Source: Nitrospira sp. (GTDB lineage: Bacteria; Nitrospirota; Nitrospiria; Nitrospirales; Nitrospiraceae). From it: a DNA stretch of 6,029 nucleotides. The stretch covers positions 1 to 6,029 of the forward strand of contig SWDL01000475.1 in assembly GCA_005116795.1 (NCBI GenBank). The letters are read 5' to 3'. Below, piece by piece: positions 1-6,029 of this stretch (its first letter is position 1; each line of letters begins with the position of its first letter). The position numbers and the translations under genes were made by a program. The notes under the pieces are model-generated. The model ran no database searches. It saw only the letters and a program-made list of their open reading frames with translations, and was not told the DNA's origin.

Positions 1-130
1 TCATGCCCGTCGGGAATCCGGCCACCAGACTATAGGTGATCGTGTCCCCGTTGGCATCCGTGGCGTTCACATCGTAGCTATAGGCCACGCCCACGGTCCC
101 CGTGGTCACCGCCGTCGAGGTGATGACCGG
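1..130 (-). repeat. Cadherin/Ig-like repeat 4 (truncated by window edge)
   Basis: Residues 903-945 of the open frame, beginning PVITSTAVTTGTVGVAYSY and running through NATDANGDTITYSLVAGFPTG to the window edge. The array therefore has at least four units, and the total number is unknown. Confidence 0.82.
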
Positions 131-331
131 GGCCGCCGCGGCCGCCGCCACCGTCACCGTAAAGGGCTGCGCGGCAAACAGACCACCTGGATCCGTCGCC
201 CGCACCGTCACCGCATTCGCGCCCACCTGCGCCGCCGTCGGCGTCCAACTGATCAGACCCGTCGTCGGGCTGATCGTCATGCCCGTCGGGAATCCGGCCA
301 CCAGACTATAGGTGATCGTGTCCCCGTTGGC
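1..331. repeat. 55-bp exact direct repeat, 276-bp period (1-55 and 277-331)
   Basis: Bases 1-55 and 277-331 are identical, and the first mismatch is at 56 versus 332. The offset is exactly one 92-residue repeat unit. Outside this block the two units look only about three-quarters identical by eye, so the perfect block stands out as recently duplicated or gene-converted. It encodes the NGDTITYSLVAGFPTG part of repeats 3 and 4. Confidence 0.9.
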
Positions 332-2836
332 GTCCGTGGCCGTCACTGGATAGCTGTACGCCACGCCCACCGTCCCCGTCAGGACGGCCGTCGAGGTGAT
401 GACCGGCGCCACATTGGCCGCTGTCACCGTCACGGTGAATACCTGGGGCGCAAAGAGGGCGGTCGGATCCGTGACCCGCACGGTCACGGGATTCGCACCT
501 GCCTGGCCCGCCGTCGGCAGCCACGAGATCACGCCCGTGGTCACGTCGATCGTCATGCCCGCCGGAATCGGCGCCACCAGACTATAGGTGAGCGACCCTC
601 CGTTCACATCCGTGGCTAAGACTTGATAGTTATAGGCCACGCCAGCCTGCGCCGTGAGGATCGGCGTCGAGAGGATGACCGGAGGCCCATTCACCGTGAT
701 GATGAAGGCCTGAGGATCATAGAGACCACCCGTATCCGTCGCCCGCACGACCACCCCTTGGAACGGTGCCTGCGGCACCGTCGGCGTCCACGTGATCACG
801 CCCGTGGTCGAGCTGATCGTCATGCCCGGCGGCGCCATTTGCAGACTATAGGTCAGCACGTCGCCGTTCGGGTCCGTGGCATCCACGTCATAGGTATAGG
901 GCACCCCCGCCGTTGCCGTCGTGACCGGCGCCGAGGTGATCGTCGGCGGCTGGTTGGCCCCCGGAACGATCGGTGTGGGTGGGATGGTGAACCCGGACGG
1001 ATTAGCCGGCGGCCAGGCCAGGACGGTGGTATTGCCGTCGGCCTTGCCGGTTGCGGCAGTCACGTAAGACAAGATGCGGTTCCGCACGTCGGTCAGCGGA
1101 GAGGTGGTATACACCGAGTCGCTGTACACTCCTGTCGGCAGGGCTGCCTGCGTCCGTGGATCCAATCCCTCAAACGGGAAGGGATCAAGCGGTTGTGGCG
1201 TGCCCTCGCAGGAACCATCACAGCCGCCGGGGCTGAGCCGACGGTCCAGGTTCCAGGGAATGCCGGAGAACATCAAGGGATGTTGCATCAGATCCAAATT
1301 GATCTCATCAAACTCCGGTGTCGAGATCCCTCCCAATCCCATGCCGAAGGGAAAGAGATATTGTCCATGCGTGGCTTCATTGCCGTTGACATCCAGGGTC
1401 TTGAGCCCAGGGTGCGCCAACTCATGGCCGGTGCGCGCCTGGATCTCATGGGGAATGGGACTCAGGATCCCCATCATATTGGCCAAGCCGGTCCCGCCTG
1501 AGCAGGGAGTCACCCCGAAACGGGGCTCTAACTGCAGATGGGAACAGGGGTTGAGCTTTGGATCGGCGCCCGTGAAAAAATCCACGTCGTGGCGGATCTT
1601 GAAGATATTGGTGATGGCGCCCGGGTTGGGGATGCCCTGCGCGATACATCCACCCACGCCAGCGGCGGCCTCGCACCCCAGCGACGAGGCTAAGGGAAGT
1701 TCGTGGGCGCTGTTGGTGGTCGGGTCATAGTGCAAGGACCAGATCAACACATCTTCCGGCGCTAAAGAAGCGAAGCCGATGATGAGGGTCCGGATCCGCG
1801 CGTTCTGGAAGCCGGAAACGTCGATCTCCACTTCGTTCAGGAACAGGTAGTCGGGCTGATCGGGCAGATCCTTCGTGGTCAGCGCCTTCGAGACCATCGT
1901 GCTGTGCGCCGAGAGGAAGCGCACGCCGTTGATCGTTTCGAAGTTGCCATCCGCCGTGAGGCTGTCACCCAGCATAAGGGGGGCGAAGCGCCGGGAGTCG
2001 TCCACCGGCTGGCCGCCGCTCACCGTGCGATTGGTCGTCGGACAGAGGGGGTCGCCCGTGCCGTCGGCCGCCGCCTGGGCGACGAGGGTTTCCGTCGTGT
2101 TGTTGTTGGTATTCAGGTCGAGCAGGTCGACAAACGAACGCGATACCCGGCTCGGAAGACAGACGGGATACCCCGTCGTGAACACGTTCGTGTAGTTGTC
2201 TCCATCGAGCGTGAAGCGCGGATCGGCACTGCAGTTCGGCGCACCCGGGGCGCAGCCGGCGCCGGACTGGACCGTATGGCGGCCGTCCGGATCGTTGAGG
2301 CGGACCATGACGCCGGTTGTGGGGTCGTTGAGATTGCCGTTGAGCCGGAAGTAGCCGTCGTTGTAATTGATGAAGGTCACCGTGCCTTGGATGGCCTCAA
2401 TCCCCTTCTGGATGAAGACGTCGCCGGCGATGGTGTTGCCTGCGCTCGTGCGGTTCGCGTGGATGAGGATGTTTCCCCCCGTGCCGGTGGTATTGCAGCC
2501 GTCGGCCTTGGCCAAGCCGCTCTTGCCGATGAGCACACAGGCCGCCGGCGCCTGTGTGAACAGCTCTTGCAGGGTCAGCCGATTGGCCGGCAGGTCCATC
2601 AGGAGGTTGCGCGGGATAACTACGTTCTGCCCGCCCACCACGATGGTGCCGCCCGACCAGTGGTCGTTGATGTCATTGACCGTGATGAAATCGATCTCAC
2701 CGGTGACGATAGCCCCGGTGGCCGCCTGGGCGTCACCGGTCCATGCGAACAGGCCAAGGAAGCCGGCGAGTCCGAAGAGAGCCAGCGTCATGCCGGCCAA
2801 TATCGAATGGAAGAACGGGTTAGTTCGTCGCGACAT
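1..2836 (-). CDS. Exported protein with cadherin/Ig-like repeats, C-terminus cut by window edge
   Basis: The frame is open from an ATG at 2836 to the left edge (945 codons plus one base, no stop), so the gene is partial. Residues 1-38 look like a Sec signal peptide: SRR, a hydrophobic core LALFGLAGFLGLFAW, then AQA before a likely cut at 38/39. Residues about 40-610 are a domain I cannot name, starting GAIVTGEIDF, with scattered Cys (for example C100) and a His-rich stretch around 471-490 (GHELAHPGLK, then DVNGNEATHG). A Pro-rich linker (IPPTPIVPG, about 618-626) leads to four tandem repeats of 88-92 residues with ATDxNGD, PxGMTI, TGxIxWxPT and VTVRATD signatures. These are typical of bacterial dystroglycan-type cadherin/putative Ig (He_PIG-like) domains, usually found in surface or adhesive proteins. 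The start is supported by GAGAGG seven bases upstream. Function is unknown; export and a repeat stalk are well supported. Confidence 0.88.
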   Translation of the reverse strand, partial: MSRRTNPFFHSILAGMTLALFGLAGFLGLFAWTGDAQAATGAIVTGEIDFITVNDINDHWSGGTIVVGGQNVVIPRNLLMDLPANRLTLQELFTQAPAACVLIGKSGLAKADGCNTTGTGGNILIHANRTSAGNTIAGDVFIQKGIEAIQGTVTFINYNDGYFRLNGNLNDPTTGVMVRLNDPDGRHTVQSGAGCAPGAPNCSADPRFTLDGDNYTNVFTTGYPVCLPSRVSRSFVDLLDLNTNNNTTETLVAQAAADGTGDPLCPTTNRTVSGGQPVDDSRRFAPLMLGDSLTADGNFETINGVRFLSAHSTMVSKALTTKDLPDQPDYLFLNEVEIDVSGFQNARIRTLIIGFASLAPEDVLIWSLHYDPTTNSAHELPLASSLGCEAAAGVGGCIAQGIPNPGAITNIFKIRHDVDFFTGADPKLNPCSHLQLEPRFGVTPCSGGTGLANMMGILSPIPHEIQARTGHELAHPGLKTLDVNGNEATHGQYLFPFGMGLGGISTPEFDEINLDLMQHPLMFSGIPWNLDRRLSPGGCDGSCEGTPQPLDPFPFEGLDPRTQAALPTGVYSDSVYTTSPLTDVRNRILSYVTAATGKADGNTTVLAWPPANPSGFTIPPTPIVPGANQPPTITSAPVTTATAGVPYTYDVDATDPNGDVLTYSLQMAPPGMTISSTTGVITWTPTVPQAPFQGVVVRATDTGGLYDPQAFIITVNGPPVILSTPILTAQAGVAYNYQVLATDVNGGSLTYSLVAPIPAGMTIDVTTGVISWLPTAGQAGANPVTVRVTDPTALFAPQVFTVTVTAANVAPVITSTAVLTGTVGVAYSYPVTATDANGDTITYSLVAGFPTGMTISPTTGLISWTPTAAQVGANAVTVRATDPGGLFAAQPFTVTVAAAAAAPVITSTAVTTGTVGVAYSYDVNATDANGDTITYSLVAGFPTGM
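131..406 (-). repeat. Cadherin/Ig-like repeat 3 (92 residues)
   Basis: Residues about 811-902, beginning PVITSTAVLTGTVGVAYSY and ending in an alanine-rich linker (TVAAAAAA). It is very close in protein sequence to repeat 4. The acidic ATDANGD motif is the kind of turn that binds calcium between domains in cadherin-like folds; calcium binding here is inferred. Confidence 0.83.
407..682 (-). repeat. Cadherin/Ig-like repeat 2 (92 residues)
   Basis: Residues about 719-810, beginning PVILSTPILT. It carries VLATDVNGG, PAGMTIDVTTGVISWLPT and VTVRVTDPT. Its spacing to repeat 3 is 276 bases, and the GMTI codons recur at the same period (bases near 277 and 553 on the plus strand). Confidence 0.82.
683..946 (-). 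repeat. Cadherin/Ig-like repeat 1 (88 residues)
   Basis: This is the first of four protein-level tandem repeats, residues about 631-718, beginning PTITSAPVTT. It contains the VDATDPNGD turn, PPGMTISSTTGVITWTPT and VVVRATD. It is the most divergent copy and four residues shorter than the others, as is common for the copy nearest the N-terminal domain. Confidence 0.8.
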
Positions 2837-2843
2837 CGTGACA

Positions 2844-2849
2844 CCTCTC
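2844..2849 (-). promoter_or_regulatory. Ribosome binding site of the Ig-repeat protein gene
   Basis: On the minus strand GAGAGG lies seven bases before the ATG at 2836. It supports this start over the internal Met16, which would remove the basic N-region of the signal peptide. Confidence 0.65.
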
Positions 2850-2850
2850 T

Positions 2851-2886
2851 ATATAAGTATTCATATGTAACATCAACGCTTGCCAA
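2851..2886 (-). promoter_or_regulatory. AT-rich upstream patch, weak promoter candidate
   Basis: The 25 or so bases just upstream of the ribosome binding site are strikingly AT-rich for this window (plus strand atataagtattcatatgtaa). On the minus strand TTGGCA (2886-2881) resembles a -35 box, with TATGAA 15 bases further on as a poor -10; TTGATG with TATATA is another weak pairing that would leave almost no leader. No pairing is convincing. What is seen is the composition; promoter activity is inferred. Confidence 0.25.
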
Positions 2887-2969
2887 ATTCTTAGACAACC
2901 GGCCAAATGATTCCTAGTCCACATATGCACGACCTCTTCCGGGACAGGAACTCCTGAACCGCCGCGATG

Positions 2970-2997
2970 CCCGCGAGGGCTCGGAGCGCCTCGCGGG
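2970..2997 (-). terminator. GC-rich hairpin downstream of the di-heme peroxidase
   Basis: CCCGCGAGG and CCTCGCGGG form a perfect 9-bp stem with a 10-base loop, 20 bases past the peroxidase stop codon in the 181-base gap before the Ig-repeat gene. There is no run of T after it on the minus strand, so it is not a standard intrinsic terminator. It could stabilise the 3' end of the SCO-peroxidase message or partly attenuate read-through. The rest of the gap (2837-2969 and 2998-3017) holds only the AT-rich patch and an imperfect inverted repeat (CAGGA-AC-TCCTG near 2945-2956). Confidence 0.4.
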
Positions 2998-3017
2998 AAC
3001 CGCTGTTCGTGGTGAGA

Positions 3018-5123
3018 CTACGGCAAGGTCTCATGGAAGGCCTTGAGGCAGGCCAGCCCCTTGGCCGGTCGCCCGCCCCCGCCGACGGACGGGAGCCGAA
3101 GAATCAGATCGTCCAATTTGCCGTCATTGTTCCTGTCGAGGTCCGCGTGCCCGTTGAAATTCGCCAAGGCCGGATGGTCGAAGGGCGCCTTCTCGCAGCG
3201 CACCCGTTCATCGGTCAGGGATTTCATAAAGGCCACCAGATCGGCTTGCTCCTGGGCGGTCAGTCCCAAGGGCTGGACGTCCACATCCAAATTGCTCGGA
3301 TTGTTCCCCCACTGGGGGCTGTGGTCGAACCCGGTCGTGTCGCTGCTGATCGGTCCCCGGCGGTTGCCGCCCCGATTGTAGAACTCCACGACCTCCTCCA
3401 ACGTGGCCATGCTGCCGTTGTGCATGTAGGGGCCGGTCAATTCGACGTTCCGCAGGCCGGGCGTCTTCATCGCCCCGTCCACCGCATCGCGGATGGTGGC
3501 ATCCTGCACCGGGACGCAGGGGTTGGCCTCGAAGAAGCAGGGGTTGACCAGGAAGGGATCCGGCACGATCTGCCCTGCCACCAACTGCTTGAGCTGCCGC
3601 GCGAAGGAGAGCGGGTGGCCGAAGGGATCGTCCGCGCCCACGCCTAGATCCTGGTTGGTCGGCGCGGCGCCGATGTTGTAGAACCCGTTGTCATAGATGG
3701 CGAGGCCGTTGTCGCCCATGAACATCCGCTCGATGACGCTTTCCTGATTGATCTTTTGGGTGAATTGCAAGTTGAGGCCGGCGCCGGTGAAATCCGGGCC
3801 TTTGTGACAGGCGACGCATTTGCCCTTGCCCATGAAGAGGACCATCCCGTTGACCTGCTGCGGCGTCAGCGCGCCGAAATTCGGCTGGGTCGCGGTGTTG
3901 ACGATGCCGACCGCGTTCGGGCCAATCCCACTGGTGGTGACCGCCACGGTGCCCACGAATCCGTCGAAGGGACTCTGGTCCGAGACCAGGGTGGACTCAT
4001 ACATCATGATCGCCAGCCCCCAGAACATGGAGAAATTCTCCTCCATCAGCGTATAGCCGTCGGGTGAGGCATAGCCCGGCGCGAGCCAATACTTGTCCTG
4101 GAAAGCTTCCTGAATCAGCGCGGGATAAGTGACGCCTGGCTTGAGTCCATGCCCGACATCCGCATAGGGCCCCAAGGCGCTGTCGTCGAGTTCCACCTTC
4201 TGGCCGAACAGGGGCCTCGGGATCTGCGTGAGAAGCTTGCGGCCGACCATTTTGAACTGGCGGTTGGCGCACGACATCTCGGTGTCGTTGGTGGTCGGGC
4301 CCACGGCCTGCGACGCCAGCGCCGCATTTTCCAAATCCAGCACCGCGGGCGCGATGGATCCGTCCCCCTGCCGTTCAAGGATCCGCGCATTGGAATCCCG
4401 GCGACCGAAGGGGTTGACTCCGTTGAAACGGTTGTTCGCCCGGCCGTCCCAGAAGGACCGGAACTGGAAGATGGCGTTGATCATGGTCGGCGTATTGCGC
4501 GGTTCGACTTTGCGCGTCAACTTTCCGTTGACGTGAAAGATGCCCTGAGTTTCCAACGAACAGGCCTCGTTGTTCAGACCGAAAAATTGTCCGAACGTGC
4601 CGCTGAAGGCCCCTTGCGAGGACGTGGTGTCGTTCGAATCGAAGATGATCGCGGAGTTCCGATCCAGCGGGTCGGTCAGGACGTGGAAGGGATAGTCGCC
4701 CGCTTTCAACTGATAGTTGGGTCCGCCGCTTCCCGTCCGGGTCGGCTGGAAGCCGGCGTCTGGCGGCACGGCCCTCAGCGCCGGGTTCAGTTGGTTCTTC
4801 GACCGATTGTCGGCGCCCGCGTGGAAGTGACAACTCGCGCAGGCCTGGCCGTCGCTGCCCGCTTGCTTGTCCCAGAAGAGGGCCTTGCCCAGCGCGATCG
4901 CCTTCGGGCGATTTTTCACGACCGTGTCGAGCGCCTGGGGCAGCGGGACCGGGACGCCTTGCAGACTGCCCGTGCCTGGGGCTCCAAGAATCGGCGGATC
5001 CGGCGCCACCGGGGGGATCGGACAGACCTGCTGCGCAACCGCCGCGCCGGCCATGACCAGGGCAACGACCAGGGCCGAGAACAGATGGGGTCTCGAACGT
5101 CTGAATGTAGTGAAGAAGTTCAT
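3018..5123 (-). CDS. Long exported di-heme cytochrome c peroxidase (CCP/MauG family)
   Basis: A complete 701-residue protein. Residues 1-30 are a signal peptide (RR, then LFSALVVALVMAGAAVA, likely cut before QQ). Two c-type heme sites are present: CASCH at 95-99 and CVACH at 436-440. Also visible are NTPTMINAIF (210-219), the FWDGRANN motif with the Trp that lies between the hemes in this family (W225), and TPGLRNVELTGPYMHNGSM followed by TLEEVVEFYNRGG (554-586). Family members reduce hydrogen peroxide with electrons from small c-type cytochromes or copper proteins, or oxidise a partner protein as MauG does, in the periplasm. Typical bacterial enzymes are about 320-350 residues; here 336 residues separate the heme sites and there is a C-terminal extension with an acidic loop-like motif, DLDRNNDGKLDD (661-672). 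The ATG at 5123 is chosen because of its ribosome site and signal peptide; an upstream ATG at 5210 would overlap the preceding gene and bury the signal. Family assignment is sure, substrate is not. Confidence 0.95.
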   Translation of the reverse strand: MNFFTTFRRSRPHLFSALVVALVMAGAAVAQQVCPIPPVAPDPPILGAPGTGSLQGVPVPLPQALDTVVKNRPKAIALGKALFWDKQAGSDGQACASCHFHAGADNRSKNQLNPALRAVPPDAGFQPTRTGSGGPNYQLKAGDYPFHVLTDPLDRNSAIIFDSNDTTSSQGAFSGTFGQFFGLNNEACSLETQGIFHVNGKLTRKVEPRNTPTMINAIFQFRSFWDGRANNRFNGVNPFGRRDSNARILERQGDGSIAPAVLDLENAALASQAVGPTTNDTEMSCANRQFKMVGRKLLTQIPRPLFGQKVELDDSALGPYADVGHGLKPGVTYPALIQEAFQDKYWLAPGYASPDGYTLMEENFSMFWGLAIMMYESTLVSDQSPFDGFVGTVAVTTSGIGPNAVGIVNTATQPNFGALTPQQVNGMVLFMGKGKCVACHKGPDFTGAGLNLQFTQKINQESVIERMFMGDNGLAIYDNGFYNIGAAPTNQDLGVGADDPFGHPLSFARQLKQLVAGQIVPDPFLVNPCFFEANPCVPVQDATIRDAVDGAMKTPGLRNVELTGPYMHNGSMATLEEVVEFYNRGGNRRGPISSDTTGFDHSPQWGNNPSNLDVDVQPLGLTAQEQADLVAFMKSLTDERVRCEKAPFDHPALANFNGHADLDRNNDGKLDDLILRLPSVGGGGRPAKGLACLKAFHETLP

Positions 5124-5127
5124 GGCG

Positions 5128-5133
5128 CTCCTC
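5128..5133 (-). promoter_or_regulatory. Ribosome binding site that fixes the peroxidase start
   Basis: GAGGAG on the minus strand, four bases before the ATG at 5123. It decides for the 701-residue product with an N-terminal signal peptide, against the in-frame ATG at 5210, which lies inside the preceding gene. Confidence 0.75.
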
Positions 5134-5176
5134 GTATGACGCTTGACACATGGTATGGAGGCTTGCTGGTCCCTGT

Positions 5177-5461
5177 TCATGACGTCACCTGCCGGGGGCC
5201 TTGCACCCAATTGACGTACTTGACGATCTCCCGCGGTTCCGACAAGGCTGGGCAGGCCGCCCAGCGGTCGAACCGTTCGTTGCCGTACAACACGACCCCG
5301 ATGTGCTGGGTCTTGTCGGCATCGACGGCCGGGTCCGGATCGCGCAGGCCCAAGCGGCGTCGCAGCACCGTGATATCCGGCGTCGATCCGGTCAGGAACG
5401 TCCAGCCCGGCTGCACACTATAGTTCTTGACGTAGTCGCGGAGGACCTGCGGCGTCTCGAC
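5177..5461 (-). CDS. SCO1/SenC family protein, C-terminal fragment
   Basis: About 94 codons ending in TGA at 5179-5177 read as the C-terminal half of a SCO1/SenC/PrrC thioredoxin-fold protein: TPQVLRDYVKNY, PGWTFLTGS, LRRRLGLRDPDPAVDADK, TQHIGVVLYGNERFDRWA. The His of TQHIG (codon 5303-5305) matches the conserved copper-ligand His. The CxxxC copper/redox motif and the signal or membrane anchor should lie upstream and are missing, because the homology stops at about 5455-5461. Family members carry copper for the CuA site of cytochrome oxidase or act as thiol-redox proteins at the outer face of the membrane. The gene ends 53 bases before the di-heme peroxidase and probably shares its transcript. 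The frame stays open further right but there it is antisense to ispB, so the exact 5' limit is approximate. Confidence 0.85.
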   Translation of the reverse strand, partial: VETPQVLRDYVKNYSVQPGWTFLTGSTPDITVLRRRLGLRDPDPAVDADKTQHIGVVLYGNERFDRWAACPALSEPREIVKYVNWVQGPRQVTS

Positions 5462-5465
5462 ACCC
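5435..5465. other. Junction between two unrelated sequences (probable chimeric join)
   Basis: Minus-strand SCO similarity runs rightward until about 5455-5461 and plus-strand IspB similarity begins at about 5435-5440, so both genes lose their N-terminal parts at the same short stretch. GC content jumps here from the mid-60s to well above 75% per line in places. The overlap of roughly 20-30 bases can be read as either family, so the true breakpoint lies within it. Confidence 0.75.
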
Positions 5466-6029
5466 TGCTCGGCGAGCAGCTGGAATCGGACGTGCCGCTG
5501 GTGCGCGAGGTGGCCGCCTACATCGTCGCCGCCGGCGGCAAGCGGCTGCGCCCGGCGCTGCTGCTGCTCGCCTGCGGCGCCGCCGGCTACCGGGGCGAGG
5601 CCCGGGTGCCGCTTGCCGCGGTGGTCGAGTTCATCCACACCGCCACCCTGCTGCACGACGACGTGGTGGACGCCTCGGCGCTGCGCCGCGGCCGCCAGAC
5701 CTCCAACGCCGCCTTCGGCAACGCCGCCGCGGTGCTGGTGGGCGACTTCCTCTACTCGCGCGCCTTCCAGATGATGGTGGCGGCCGGCGACATGCGGGTC
5801 ATGCAGGTGCTGGCCGAGGCCACCAACACCATCGCCGCGGGCGAAGTGCTGCAGCTGATGGGCGCGCACGACCCGGCGGTGGACGAGGCGCGCTACCTGG
5901 AGGTCATCGGGCGCAAGACCGCGAAGCTGTTCGAAGCGGCGGCGCGCCTGGGCGCGGTGCTGGCGCGCTCGCCGGCGCCGCTCGAGGCGGGGCTCGCCGA
6001 CTACGGCATGCACGTCGGCACCGCCTTCC
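5435..6029 (+). CDS. ispB: Octaprenyl diphosphate synthase, fragment lacking both ends
   Basis: 198 codons plus one base are open on the plus strand with no start or stop. The translation follows long-chain trans-polyprenyl diphosphate synthases: EQLESDVPLV, GGKRLRP (fragment residues 34-40, diphosphate binding), EFIHTATLLHDDVVD with the first aspartate-rich motif DDxxD (D75, D76, D79; 5657 onward), LRRGRQTSNAAFGN, VLVGDFLYSRAFQMM, GEVLQLM and KTAKLFEAAARLG, ending at GTAF just before the second aspartate-rich motif. The small residues before the first motif fit a long product chain. The enzyme extends farnesyl diphosphate with isopentenyl units to make the ubiquinone or menaquinone side chain in the cytoplasm. 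Only the first 20 or so N-terminal residues are missing; these are replaced by antisense SCO sequence. The very GC-rich codons and the sequence are most like beta-proteobacteria and unlike the rest of the window. Assignment to IspB rather than another long-chain synthase rests on close recall of the E. coli protein. Confidence 0.9.

Noticed and set aside
1..1000. A CRISPR array or DNA-level tandem repeat suggested by regularly recurring blocks such as the gtcatgccc and gactatagg words
   Set aside because: The period is 264-276 bases, always a multiple of three, and the blocks encode the conserved strands of Ig-like protein domains. There are no short repeats with unique spacers.
623..2917. 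Two long plus-strand open frames (623-1501 and 1904-2917) opposite the repeat protein
   Set aside because: The minus-strand frame there is continuous with a signal peptide, ribosome site and repeat motifs. The plus-strand products are Arg-rich and of low complexity, typical of shadows.
5124..5210. An N-terminal extension of the peroxidase from the ATG at 5210
   Set aside because: It would overlap the end of the SCO gene by 34 bases and place 29 non-hydrophobic residues before a clear signal peptide. A good ribosome site precedes the ATG at 5123.
4149..5423. A 424-codon plus-strand open frame opposite the peroxidase gene
   Set aside because: It is antisense to codons with confirmed heme and family motifs, is rich in Arg, Val and Gly, and matches no family. 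Long antisense frames are common in GC-rich genes.
5177..6013. A 278-codon minus-strand open frame crossing the junction, which could be taken for a novel fused gene
   Set aside because: Its C-terminal third is a SCO fragment, and its N-terminal two-thirds is the exact antisense of ispB, rich in Arg, His, Gly and Val as expected from the reverse of GC-rich codons. It is a by-product of the join and of high GC.

Overview
The window is bacterial and falls into two unrelated parts. From base 1 to about 5435 it carries three genes, all read on the minus strand, at roughly 60-65% GC. From about 5435-5465 to the right edge it is much richer in GC (hand counts of AT give 11/60 for 5521-5580 and 8/60 for 5941-6000, against 21/60 for 5281-5340) and carries one plus-strand gene fragment.

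On the minus strand, in the order of transcription, the genes are: the C-terminal end of a SCO1/SenC-type copper-handling protein (5177 to about 5461); a complete, unusually long, exported di-heme c-type peroxidase of the CCP/MauG family (3018-5123); a 181-base gap with one hairpin; and an exported protein of at least 945 residues (1-2836) whose C-terminal part is a run of cadherin/Ig-like repeats that continues past the left edge. SCO and peroxidase are 53 bases apart and are probably one transcription unit. All three products should act outside the cytoplasmic membrane. This points to a Gram-negative-type organism with c-type cytochromes. Nitrospirota or a delta-proteobacterial-like lineage would fit, but the sequence does not settle the taxon.

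The right-hand part reads without interruption as an octaprenyl-diphosphate synthase (IspB) lacking its N-terminus and cut by the window end just before the second aspartate-rich motif. Its sequence and composition look proteobacterial, most like beta-proteobacteria. SCO and ispB are both truncated at the same point, head to head, and the composition changes there. The most economical reading is a chimeric join (assembly or library artefact); a real rearrangement that broke both genes is less likely. The long minus-strand ORF that spans this point is not a real gene.

The left edge starts inside a 55-base exact repeat of the Ig-repeat gene, which is a typical place for an assembly to stop. No tRNA, rRNA, CRISPR array, insertion sequence or phage gene was seen. 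The most interesting biology is the peroxidase: it has an enlarged region between its hemes, a possible tyrosine where classical peroxidases have the axial methionine, a C-terminal acidic calcium-loop-like motif, and an exported repeat protein of unknown function encoded next to it.
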